Below, piece by piece: positions 32,313 to 42,765 of a DNA stretch of 64,000 nucleotides. The notes beneath the pieces were generated by a model. The model was not told the origin of the DNA and made no database searches. It saw only the letters and a program-made list of their open reading frames with translations. The DNA is from Triglochin maritima (Eukaryota; Streptophyta; Magnoliopsida; Alismatales; Juncaginaceae), in contig OY821791.1 of assembly GCA_963682175.1 (NCBI GenBank), forward strand, positions 20,674,542 to 20,738,541, in the 5' to 3' direction. The position numbers were made by a program, and so were the translations under genes. Within the stretch, counting starts at the first letter, position 1; every line of letters starts with the position of its first letter.

Positions 32313-33799
32313 TGATTGACATCATTTCATGCATACATTTGTGTCTTATATCCGTTATCTTTCACCGAAACAATGGTACATAACGAGTTTTATGTTTGAA
32401 TTTCAGAAATAAATTGATTTGAAGAGAAGAGGCATTAAAGGACCTAAAAGGAGGAAAAAGGACTGACTTGAGAGACTCGAGGACTAAGATGCAAGATCTA
32501 AGGACCCGAATGTAAGATCGAAGGACCAATGAGCAAACAAGATTACTCCACACCATCATGGGGAGTTTTTTGGCAATTCTATTCGGGCCGGAGCTCCAGC
32601 AAGCGAAGTAGATGCATCAAAGACAAACAAAGTCAACCAGAAAAGCCCAGAAGAAAGCCCAGCACCATCCGAACCCTGTAGACCGCCAATTCGCGGTCTT
32701 GGACCGCTGATTGGCGGTCCGGGTTGCTCCGGATCCGCTAAGAATTCTTTGGGTCGTGTATTAGAGTTTGTTTAGTCTATTTCTGGTATATGTTTAGTCC
32801 CATTCTAAGGGACTGTCCGGGATTACCTTTTCTATGGCTATAAATAGAACTCTCCTTCCTCTGTTGTATCCCATCACTCTTTTGGTGGTCATCCTCTCAA
32901 CTACGAGTAAAAGCCTTGAAGCAAAAACCCGAGAGAGGCTACATGTATTGTGAGTTTGAAATTAATAAAGTTTCCCTTTAGTTATGTTGTTTCTTTCTTA
33001 CTTTAATTTCCTTTCATATGTCTTGCATGCTTCTTTAGTTTTATGTCGTTTTAGCTTCTTTATTATTTGTTGCTTGCTTAGTTTAATTTCCTTTTAGTAG
33101 AATGTTTCATTTTGTTAATGTAGGATGTAGTGTAATGATTAGTGAGTAGTTCCATTCCCAATTGGGGGCTGGAGAAACATGTGATATGATTATGTGATGT
33201 ATTAGGTGTGTGTTATCTTAATCAATAACCATCTTATGGGATTTCACTCTTGTCATTGATATGCTAATGCTCTTGAATGAAGCTTAGCATATGCTTAGAT
33301 TAGTAGACCTATTTTATGGGGAATGATGAGGTAAGGATAAGGATGGAATTAATATGGGAAACATGACTTGTAGTTGCATGTACTCTTGTTGCCTTTACCT
33401 TTGTTAATGCCTTGTAGGTTTTAATGATAATGTACTTTATTATTTCATGTCTTGTATGTTTTAATGATATTGTGTTATCTTGTTTCATGTGGAGGCAAAG
33501 TTAGATTTAGTTTTATGATTTTCATGCACTACATGTTGTGATGAGCACAATGGAACTATCAGCACACACATATATTTGTATTCACATTCTTTTCTCTACC
33601 CCCTATGGGGTTTAGTTTTATTACTTATTTTCCATTTCCTTTTGCATTTTAGTGTACTTTGATCACAACTCTTTTCTCTCCTTTCTTTCCCACTCGCCTT
33701 CGAACAAACTAAAGTCGACACACCTCCCTGTGGATCGACCCGTATTTGTCATCGCTTCAACGCGGTCGTGCACATGTGGTTAATTAAATTGTTCAATCA
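32313..33799 (+). repeat. Gypsy 5' LTR (complete)
   Basis: TGATTGACATCATTTCATGC .. GTTCAATCA, 1487 bp, terminal inverted repeat TGATTGA/TCAATCA. The TATA box TATAAATA is at 32839-32846. Two 18-bp palindromes start at 32681 and 32702 (21 bp apart). It lacks about 90 bp that the copies at 34797 and 41076 have, apparently lost between direct repeats TCTTGTATGTTTTAATGATA. Inserted into LINE D2. Confidence 0.92.
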
Positions 33800-33805
33800 A
33801 GTTTT

Positions 33806-33823
33806 TGGCACTGTTGCTGGGGA
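33806..33823 (+). promoter_or_regulatory. Primer-binding site, tRNA-Asp type
   Basis: TGGCACTGTTGCTGGGGA, three changes from TGGCGCCGTTGCCGGGGA, seven bases after the LTR end. Confidence 0.85.
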
Positions 33824-34796
33824 GGTGTTTTGTCCAGACATTGGTTTGGACGATTTGAGTGGTTTTAATTTTTCTTTTTTAGTTTTGATTTGTTTCAAGG
33901 ATCCTGAGGATCAAGGGGAAGCGACTGGAGGAATTGGAGAGCAAAACACTCAACTGTGACCGCCAATCAGCAGTCTGGGACCACCAATTGGCGGCCTGGT
34001 GAACGTCTTTAGCTTCCATTTTTGTTCTGGTAGTTTCTGCTTTCATATTAGTTGTCTGGGCGCAATCTTGCATGTTCTGACTTTTAGTTTGGTCCCAGAT
34101 TAACAATCAACCCCTTTTAAGCAACTTGGACCTTAAAACTCAAAGCAAAAGAATAGATTGATTGCCATCTAGGTCATGCATCATTTGTAGAACTTGCACG
34201 CATTTGTCTTTTCATTGCTTTACATTTTTGTTGTTGATTGCAGGCGTGAGGTACGTGCACCCAATTCTCTCATTCATGCATGTTTAGATCATGCATTAGT
34301 TTGTAAGGTGCATTGAGACAACAGTGAGTTGAGCGTTTGATTTGAGAGTTGATTGCTAGATTTAGGATCAAAACGCTACTAAGGAGGGGTTGTCCCATAA
34401 AAGATAAGGTAGGGGATTTCATCACATTTTCCTTGGCCCCAAAAATCACTCTTAATAAAGGCCTTAATTCTAAAAGCAAGTACACATTGCCGCTAAGGAT
34501 TTCGGACGCACAAGGAGAGTAATCTAGTAGAGACAGTCATGAGCTGATCGGCGTCGCCGGCGTTGTCGATAGCTGGAGGTACTGGATCTCCAGATCTGGT
34601 ATCACTTGCTGGGCATTCTGGTCTTCGTTGTAGGGAGGTGAGGCGTGTCGAGACTAGTGACCTTGAAGTTAGGCGTTGTCTAGCCTAAGGACCCATAGCC
34701 TTAAGTTGTTTGAGCCGTGATTGCTAGATTAGGGTTCTACTTTCACCACTACCTACGCTAGCTTTAAGGATTCTTCCCTCCTCATCTGAGTCCTCT
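33824..34796 (+). other. Gypsy leader, left part
   Basis: Untranslated leader collinear with 22143-23003. Paired palindrome variants start at 33958 and 33979 (21 bp apart). Non-coding. It is interrupted at 34797 by the reverse solo LTR and resumes at 36249. Confidence 0.85.
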
Positions 34797-36243
34797 TGAT
34801 TGATATGTTTTAATTAACCGCAAGTGCACGGCTGTGGTGAAGTGATGGCAAATACGGGTCGATCCACAGGGAGGTGTGTCAACTTTTGGTTTGTGCGAAG
34901 GCAAGTGGAAAAGAAAGGAGAGAAAGGTTGGAAACACTAAACTTACAACATGTAGTGCATGAAATCATAAAACTAAATCCAATTTTGCCTCCACATGAAA
35001 TAAGATAAGATCATATCATTAAAAGATACAAGACAATAATTGGAATGAAGCTAAATGAACTCAAGTATAAAGACTAGACCCTACTATGCCTCCACATGAA
35101 TTGAGATAACACATTATCATTAAAACATACAAGACATTAACCAAGGTAAAGTCAACAAGAGTATATACACTGCAAATTGTGTTTCCAATATTAATTCCAT
35201 CCATATACTCACCTTATCATTCTCCATAAAATAGGTCCACTAATCTAAGCATAAGCTAAGCTTCATTCAAGAGCATTAGCATATCAAATATAAGAGTAAA
35301 ATCCCATTAGATGGTTATGAAGATCATATAAGGCTCAAGGGATTAAGATAACACAAACCTAATACACTACATGATCATATCACATATTTCTCCACCACCC
35401 AAATGGGGATGGAACTACTCACTAATCATTTCACTACAACCTACATTAACATGAAACAGTCTACTGAAATGAAATTAAACTAAGCAAGCAAGAATTATTA
35501 AAGAAATTAAAATGACATAAAACAAAACAAGCAAGCATGCATATGAAAGGAAATTAAACTAAGAGAGAAACAACACAACTAAAGGAAAACATTTATTTAT
35601 TACTCACTTAATTACAATTAGCCTCTTTCTCCACCAGAGTTTTGCTTCAGGGCTTCACTCTTAGTAGAGAAGATGGCCACCAAGAGAGTGATGGGTACAT
35701 TAGAGGAGGGAGAGTTCTATTTATAGCCATTGAAAAAGGTAATCCAGGACAATCCCCCGGTATGGGACTAAACAAATACCAAAAATAGCCTAAACAAACA
35801 CTAATACATGTGCACGTGAAATCGTAGCGGATCCAGACCGCCAATTAGCGGTCCCAGACCGCCAATTGGCGGTCTATAGGATCCGGATCCATCTGGTTTT
35901 CATTCTAGGATTTTTTTGATGTATTTGTTGGTCTTGGATGCATCTACATCGCTTGTTTGAGCTCCGACCCGAATAAAATTGCCAAAATACTCCCCATGAT
36001 GGTGTGGAGTTTTCCGTTTTGCTCTTTGGTCCTTCGGTCTTACGTTCAGGTCCTTCTCCCTTGCATCTTAGTCCCCAGGTCTCATAATTCAGTCATTTTT
36101 CCTATCTTTTAGGTCCTTTCATGCCTCTTCTCATTAAACCTCTTTATTTCTGAAATTCAAACATAAAACTCATTTTGTAGCATTGCTTAGGTGTAAGATA
36201 ATGGATATAAGATACACATATAAGCATGAAATGATGTCAATCA
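34797..36243 (-). mobile_element. Solo gypsy LTR, reverse, with CCTCT target-site duplication
   Basis: Plus-strand ends are TGATTGATATG.. and ..GATGTCAATCA, the complete termini of the gypsy LTR family in reverse orientation, 1447 bp. It is flanked by CCTCT at 34792-34796 and CCTCT at 36244-36248, a perfect 5-bp target-site duplication. The TATA box (reverse) is at 35718-35725. Two 18-bp palindromes start at 35836 and 35857. There is no PBS or internal sequence, so it is a solo LTR left by LTR-LTR recombination. The host is the leader of a related gypsy element. Confidence 0.95.
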
Positions 36244-36248
36244 CCTCT

Positions 36249-36329
36249 CCTCATCTATTTTCTACGAGTAGTCTCCTCCTTTGAGTTCACCTTCTGTTGT
36301 GTGTTTTTTAGAGTTGAGTCGAGTGTTTT
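36249..36329 (+). other. Gypsy leader, right part up to gag start
   Basis: It continues the leader interrupted at 34797. The reverse element at 56206-58580 shows the same segment uninterrupted (CTCCTCT..GTCGAGTCGAG), confirming the empty-site order. Confidence 0.75.
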
Positions 36330-38200
36330 ATGCGAGTTTGGGCTCGTTCTGGTGAGAGCGCTCAACTTGAGAGAGTGCATTTTTCTGAGATGGACGGTCT
36401 TGGTGATCGGCCATCTCCGCCTCGTGCTCCTTTGGAGCGTGAGGATGAGTCTTCTCATGGTGACGGGGGAGACCGGGTTCCATAACGTAGACCTCGGTCC
36501 GCTCCCACCACAACGTAGACCTCCTCCTCCTCTGACTCGAGTGGAAGAGGGATTCGGTCAGGATCGAGTTCTTGGTGCACCACCACCTTTACCTCGACAA
36601 GATAGACCAATCACTTTGTGGGAGAGGACCCATCCTGTTTGGGCCGCGTAGCCTTCTTGCATAGTTCTTCCCCCAGCTCGCGGCAACAACTATGAGCTGA
36701 AACCTCAACATGTGAGCATGCTTCCTACCTTCACTGCCAATAAGGAGGATCCGTATATTTTTATACGTGAATTCGAGGAAGTATGCTCCATGTTCAAGCT
36801 TCAATAGTTTGATGAGGATTCAGTCCAGTTCAGGATGATTTCTTTCGCGTTGAAGGATAACACGAAGAAATGGATGTATAGCCTCCCAACGAGGTCTATT
36901 CGGTCTTGCGATGACTTTGTGACCGTCTTTCTGAAGAGATTTTTCCCTCAAAGGAAAACTCAATAGATACGGCACCAGATACACCAAATGTATCAGACTA
37001 AGACGGAATCGTTTTATGCTTTCTTTGAGAGGTTCAAGGAACTTCGCTTGCAGTACCCTCATCATGGAATTGCACTTTGGCACTTGTGCCAAATTATTTA
37101 TAAGGGCCTCAACTACAACACCCGCACATTGTTGGAGTCAATGTGTGAAGGTGATTTCCAAATGAAACCCATCGATGAGGCATGGGACACTTTTGAATTA
37201 ATGGCTGAATGTACCTTTGAGTAGGACACCATGAGAGAGCCACCAGCCGCCTGATCTTCTGGTCGAGTTGGATCATATCAAGTTGAGTCAACTATCGCGT
37301 CTGAGGTGAAAATGGCTTCTCTCATGTGTAGGATTGAGGGTTTAGAGTTGGACCCAGCTCCTGTAACTCAGGTCGCTACTCCCGGGTGCAGTAGGTGTGG
37401 ACTTACGGGCCATGATGACTTGGAATGCGCTTACGCTCCAAGGGATACTGAGCAGGCAAATGCGATGTAACAACAGAGGCCCCGTAACGACCCGTACAGT
37501 CACTCCTACAACCCGGGATGGCGTAACCATCCTCACTTCTCTTAGGGGACTAGTGGGGGTAACGGTCAGAGCTGGTACGCTCAACCTCAACCTCCGCCTT
37601 ATCAACCTCCACGCCCATCGGCGACCTACCAACCTCCACATCAAAGGTCTCAGTACCATAATTACCAACCTGCTCAGGCCTCATCGTCGGGTTATTCTAA
37701 CCAAACTCCACTACCCCAACGGGTTGACTCGAAAGACCCCACTCTTGAACAAACCCTTCAAGCGTTCATACAGAGCACACAATCCATGTTTGCGGCCAGC
37801 AACAATTCGGTAAAAGCATTGGAAATGCAGGTTAGCCAGTTGGCTGATCAGCTCCATGAATGCGAGAAGGGCCAGTTACTGAGTCAACCCGAGGTGAATC
37901 CTCGGGGTACCCATTCTCAAGGAAGGCCACCAGTGCCTCATGCTACCTCTGAACTGACCCATCATATTAATGTGATTCATACTTTGAGGTCTGGTAAGGA
38001 GATGGACAACCACATTGGGGTGCCTTCCTTGCCACCACCATCTTTTGGTGTCACCAGACCTGCGGTGATACCTGCATCTCTGAGGGAGCCGGATCCTGAG
38101 GTTCCCTCTACAAATACTTCCAGGAGGGAGCCTGATCCTGAGGTTCCTTCTACATTAGTTCGACAATGGGGCCGAACCCGGAGCTCCCTTTGTCTCCTCT
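36330..38200 (+). pseudogene. gag: Athila-type gypsy Gag, many in-frame stops
   Basis: The start ATG 36330 opens RVWARSGESAQLERV.. and the homologous position in the 56-57 kb copy is TTG. The retrotransposon gag core spans about 36690-37215 (YELKPQHVSMLPTF, EDPYIFIREFEEVC, LKDNTKKWMYSLP, VTVFLKRFFPQRKT, FYAFFERFKELRLQYPHHG). A CCHC knuckle CSRCGLTGHDDLEC is at 37387-37428. A Pro/Gln-rich region and the coiled SVKALEMQVSQLADQLHE.. follow, then HHINVIHTLRSGKEMDNHIG, which is diagnostic of Athila-like elements. In-frame stops interrupt at 36483, 36648, about 36806, 36965, 37222, about 37252, 37470 and 37542. Gag assembles particles around the element RNA; this copy cannot make it. Confidence 0.85.
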
Positions 38201-39040
38201 TGTGCCGAAAGAATAATATTCTGAGGTCCCCACTCATGCTTCTTTGGACCAAAATTCTAAGCTTCCTTCGCAAAACCCTTATGCCCCGAAGGCACCATTC
38301 CCTGAGCGCCTCACAAAGAAAACTTCGGATCAGCATGACAAGATGCTTGAGATATTTCGGCAAGTTAAGGTGAACATCCCTCTGTTGGAGGTGATTCGGC
38401 AAATGCCACCTTATGCCAAGGTTCTCAAGGACGTATGCACCAAGAAGAGAAAAACTCATGTTCCAAACAAAGCTTTTCTTGCGGCTAACGTGAGTTCTAT
38501 GTTGGCATAACCCATGAAGTCAAATAAAAGGACTCTAGTTGTCCTACTATATCTTGTGTGATTGGTGATGTGTCCATATATCGAGCTTTGTTGGACCTTG
38601 GAGCATCTGTTAATCTTCTGCCGTATTCGGTCTACGTCCACCTCGGTCTTGGAGACCTCAAACAAACAAAAACCACTCTTCAATTGACCGATAGGTCTAT
38701 GAAGAAACCGAGAGGCGTGGTGGAAGATGTGCTGATCAAAGTGGGAGAGTTCATTTATCCAATCGACTTCTTTGTTTTGGATACTGAACCTGTGCCAAAC
38801 CCACTTAGACAGATTCCTATTATTCTGGGGTGGCCATTTCTAGCAATTTCCAATGCCTTGATCAATTGTCGCAATGGTTTGATGCACTTGACTTATGGTA
38901 GTCAATTCGCTGATTTCAACATCTTCACCAACGGCAAGAAGCCATGTGCCTTCAATGACCCTGTTGGGGTCAACTATATCCTGTGCATGGATAAGATTGA
39001 AGTTGAGGGCACCTTCAAGTATTTCAGAGAATTGTTCGAT
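38201..39040 (+). pseudogene. Athila-type gypsy protease region
   Basis: After a frameshift near 38220, NPYAPKAPFPERLTKK.. introduces the spacer before protease (LLEVIRQMPPYAKVLKDVCT, then a TAA at 38508 and a frameshift near 38530). The aspartic protease core reads ALLDLGASVNLLPYSVY (38588-38638), where Athila proteases commonly have DLGASVN in place of the D-T/S-G of other families. It continues through PIILGWPFLAISNALINCRNG (38815-38878) to FDGDGED at about 39050. Immediately after it, RT and integrase are missing: the frame runs into the repeat-rich tail at 39041. Confidence 0.85.
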
Positions 39041-39760
39041 GGAGATGGTGAAGATGTTTCACCTGGGCTGGCAAAAGAAGGTGCCTTATCTTGTGATCAC
39101 GTGGCCTTTGAGCCACATCCTTTCGATCATGTGGCCTTTGAGCCACATCCTTTCGACCACGTGGCTCTTGAGCCACAAGATACCATTTTTGAGGCCTCTG
39201 GGCCACATGCTCTTCATTCTGTATCTGCTAAGGACCCCATGTCGGTTAAGCATCAACCACCTGATACCCACATTTCAAACAACCAGATAGAGGTTCACCT
39301 CTCATTCATTCCTCCTATCTTTCTAACTCTCAACAGGCATCAAACAACCACAATTCTTATAAGGGTGTCAGGTGGTCAATCAATTCTGTTTTGTATGTTG
39401 CGAGCCCATGCAAGTGCAATTCTGGCTTAAGAGATGGTAGGTTCCTATTTGATGTCCCTTGACGTATGAAGATGGGATCCCATTGTTGTACATAGTCCTT
39501 TAGTTTAAATATAAAAAAAAGAAAAAAGAAAATGAAGAAGACTCCTTCAGTGAGCATTGATTGTTGTGGGCTCCAACCCTTGAGTACATGGGTCCCATTT
39601 CTTTCAGGTATTTGTATCCCTTCTTTAGCATCTCACAGGTTTTGAGGGAATACGGATTTGTGTCCATCACTACAACCATGAAGTTCCTGTTGCGCTTCAT
39701 ATTGGTGAGATCTTCCCTTTTTCTAGCATAAATCCATGTAGTATCTTGCTCACATTCATT
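39041..39760 (+). repeat. Gypsy tail fused to protease, lacking RT and integrase
   Basis: The protease frame continues through three 10-residue repeats (DHVAFEPHPF, 39098-39187; 30-bp units) and ends at 39430 with HASAILA. The same tail is present at 5515-6229, and its right half in reverse at 53539-53910, so the arrangement without RT/integrase existed in more than one element copy. A run of A at 39511-39535 corresponds to the poly(A) tract at 5983. Confidence 0.8.
39540..39730 (-). CDS. Antisense small ORF, copy 2 (open)
   Basis: On the minus strand, opposite to the gypsy element, an open frame reads KREDLTNMKRNRNFMVVVMD.. TNPYSLKTCEMLKKGYKY.. LKEMGPMYSRVGAH.. CSLKESS. The frame starts further upstream at 39820. 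The same protein segment is readable in copies at 6020-6195 (minus, frameshifted) and 53610-53800 (plus, open). I do not recognise the family. The pattern hydrophobic-VVVMDTNPxSLKTCE..LKKGYKY loosely resembles the first strand and helix of a response-regulator receiver domain, but the rest does not follow that fold. It could be a captured host-gene exon or an old part of the element. Function unknown; expression unproven. Confidence 0.4.
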
Positions 39761-41057
39761 GAGGACAATGCATGAAGTAGGTGTGGGGGGGTGTTTTACG
39801 GGTGTACATAGTCGAGTCACTTTTTCCTTTGATTTTGTTTTCTTTTGTGTGCATTGTTAGGGTCATGATAGTGTGCTGCAATTAATATCTATATATTTGC
39901 TTGCCATGATACTTGAGTGACTTGTCTTCTTTTGCTTGCCTAGTTCTTTAAAAAAATTACATTTCTTTCAAAATCTTCATGTGTTTGCAAAAGAAAATAT
40001 TTTGTGGGGTTTTGCGTGTGTTTAGCATGTGCAAAACTGTTGAAAGGCAAAGTAAAAAAGAAAGCTCCCAAAATTGTCTTGAACTTGATGCATTAGGATA
40101 TCTAGTACAGTGGCTTTAGGACTTATCTAGTCCTTAGGATCCACCTTGGTTTCCCCTTGGGGGGTGAGTAATCATAGGGTTTCAGTATACAAACATTTAA
40201 AGAAGTCCACCCTAAACCTAGTGAGTCAATAATTCGTTTCATTTAATTTAAGGAAGTTTGTTGTAGTCAAGGACCCTTTAAATCTTGTTGTGAGACATTA
40301 AGTGTAGGGATTTTGGTTCATGTGTAGATAAGAAATAAGTGAGTAGGTGTTCTCTCTTCTCGCACGGCTCCTATCACTGGGGAAATTAGGTTTGAGGGGA
40401 CTTTGTGCCTGGTACTTTCGAGTCATCTGACTTGGGATGCACTGACCGATCTCCCGTTACACGGGTGGTAGGGATTGCCCTATGTGGAGATTTGGGGAAA
40501 GGTGTATGTGATACTGTAAGTCCTCATAGGCAATGATGCACGAAACCTGACCCTGGGAGAATGAAACTCCAACAATAGAAAAGAAAAAAAAAAGTAAGTA
40601 TGAAAAGAAACAAAAAGAAAAAAAATTGCTAATGCAAATAAGAACTTTAATGGACTTTACACTTTGTATCACTTGAGGATGTTGAGGTTGTCCATGTCTT
40701 TCACTTAAGTCCTTATTTAACTTGCACGAACGGTTCATTAGGCTAGGTGTGTGGACTGGATACCTATATAGAGTCGGCCTGTAGAATTACTGCGTCCAAT
40801 GATCGATAAAAATGAGTCCATCGAGTCGAGTTTCTAGATTGAATAATGCATCTATGTTCGGATTTTGTGGGTATATCCACTGAAAACCCTCAGGAGACAA
40901 CACTCCTCCTCCATGGGGACAAGGAGGTTTAACGGCTTGTTGCACGTGCTAAGTGCAACCGTGACTCCTACGAAAGTGAGTTAGGATTTCCCTGTTTTTC
41001 GTATGCTTTTCCCTTTCTTTCATTTTTCTTTATTTGTTTTGCTCGGGACTAGCAAAA
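39761..41057 (+). other. Gypsy 3' non-coding region between two purine motifs
   Basis: It begins just before GAAGTAGGTGTGGGGGGGTGTTTTA (39774-39798) and ends at AAAGTTAGGTGTGGGGGTATTTTA (41055-41077), two closely similar G-rich purine motifs about 1.28 kb apart. No ORF with recognisable domain lies between; an envelope-like gene is not supported. The second motif is the 3' polypurine tract beside the LTR. Confidence 0.65.
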
Positions 41058-41073
41058 GTTAGGTGTGGGGGTA
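41058..41073 (+). promoter_or_regulatory. Polypurine tract (plus-strand primer site)
   Basis: AGTTAGGTGTGGGGGT-type G-rich tract immediately before the 3' LTR start at 41076, as in Athila-type elements, where it primes plus-strand synthesis. It is not perfectly purine. Confidence 0.7.
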
Positions 41074-41075
41074 TT

Positions 41076-42649
41076 TTATTGACATCATTTCATGCATACA
41101 TTTGTGTCTTATATCCGTTATCTTTCACTGAAACAATGCTACATAACGAGTTTTATGTTTGAATTTCAGAAATAAATTGGTTTGAAGAGAAGAAGCGTTA
41201 AAGGACCTAAAAGCAGGAAAAAGGACTGAGTTGAGAGACTCGAGAACTAAGAGGCAAGATCGAAGGACCCGAATGTAAGATCGAAGAACCAATGAGCCAA
41301 CAAGATTACTCCACACCATCATGGGGAGTATTTTGGCAATTCTATTCGGGTCGGAGCTCCAGCAAGCGAATTAGATGTATCAAAGACAACAAAGCCATCC
41401 AGAAAAGCCCAGAAGAAAGCCCAACACGATCCGAACCCTGTAGACCGCCAATTAGCGGTCCGGGGCCGCTGATTGGCAGTCCGGGTTGCTCCGGATCTGC
41501 TTAGATTTCTTTGGGTCATGTATTAGAGTTTGTATCGTCTATTTCTGGTATATGTTTAGTCCCATACCGGGGGATTGTCCCAGATTACCTTTTTCTATGG
41601 CTATAAATAGCACTCTCCCTGCTCTCAGGTATCCCATCACTCTCTTGGTGGCCATCCTCTCTATTAGGAGTAAAAGCCTTGAAGCCAAAACTCTGGTGGA
41701 GAGAGGCTACTTGAATTGTGAGTTTGAAATTAATAAAGTTTCCCTTTAGTTGTGTTGTTTCTTTCTTACTTTAATTTCCTTTAATATGCCTTGCATGCTT
41801 CTTTAGTTTTATGTCGTTTTAGGTTCTTTAATATTTCTTGCTTGCTTAGTTTAATTTCCTTTCAGTAGAATGTTTCATTTTGTTAATGTAGGATGTAGTG
41901 TAATGATTAGTGAGTAGTTCCATCCCCAATTGGGGGGTGGAAAAAAATATGTGATATGATTATGTGATGTATTAGGTGTGTGCTATCTTAATCCTTTGAG
42001 CCTTATATGATTTCCATAACCATCTAATGGGATTTCACTCTTCTTCTTGATATGGTAATGCTCTTGAATGAAGCTTAGCATATGCTTAGATTAGTGGACC
42101 AATGTTATGGGGAATGATGAGGTAAGGATAAGGATGGAATTAATATTGGAAACATGACTTGTTGTTGCATGTACTCTTGTTGCCTTTACCTTTGTTAATG
42201 CCTTGTATGTTTTAATGATAATGTACTATCTTATTTCATGCGGAGGTATAGTAGGGTCTAGTCTTTATACATGAGTTCAATTAGCTTCATTTCAATTATT
42301 GTCTTGTATGTTTAATGATATTGTGTTATCTTATTTCATGTAGAGGCAAAGTTGGATTTAGTTTTATGATTTTCATGCACTACATGTTGTGATGAGCATA
42401 ATTGAACACACACGCATACACATATATTTGTATTCACTCTTTTCTCTACCCCCTATGGGGTTTAGTTTTATTGCTTATTTTCCATTTCCTTTTGCATTTT
42501 AGTGTAGTTTGATCACAACTCCTTTCTCTCCTTTCTTTCCCACTCGACTTCGAACAAACGTAAGTCGACACACCTCCCTGTGGATCGACCCGTACTTGCC
42601 ACCGCTTGAACGCGGTCGTGTACTTGCAGTTAATTAAAACGTTCAATCA
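41076..42649 (+). repeat. Gypsy LTR, second copy, itself followed by a PBS
   Basis: It starts TTATTGACATCATTTCATGC (TG changed to TT) and ends GTTCAATCA; 1574 bp. The TATA box is at 41602-41609. Two palindrome variants start at 41443 and 41464. It pairs with the LTR at 32313: about a dozen differences in the first 220 bp by eye. Unlike a normal 3' LTR it is followed not by a target-site duplication but by PBS and leader sequence. Confidence 0.9.
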
Positions 42650-42765
42650 ATTTGTTGGCGTCGTTGCCTGGGAGGTGTCCTGTCCAGACTTTTGTTTGGA
42701 CGATTCGAGTAGTTTTAATTTTTCTTTTTTAGTTTTGATTTGTTTCAGGGATTCTGAGGATCAAG
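42650..42765 (+). other. PBS and leader stub after the second gypsy LTR
   Basis: TGGCGTCGTTGCCTGGGA at 42656-42673 is a tRNA-Asp-type PBS. About 90 bp of leader follow (GTCCAGACTTTTGTTTGGACG..), then the sequence switches at about 42766 to LINE D2 RT coding sequence. So a third LTR and a second internal region are missing. Confidence 0.85.

Noticed and set aside
37342..38459. Minus-strand ORFs of 108 and 160 codons opposite gypsy gag/protease
   Set aside because: They lie opposite a recognisable gag-protease and show no motif; unlike the 39540 ORF they have no second copy to compare.
39761..41057. Envelope-like gene of the gypsy element
   Set aside because: Region length would permit one, but no ORF with membrane segment or conserved motif is visible.
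42656..42673. tRNA gene fragments (also at 22125, 33806 and the TGGTATCAGAGC sites)
   Set aside because: They match only the 3' ends of tRNAs and lie next to LTR ends, as expected for primer-binding sites; no cloverleaf can be drawn.
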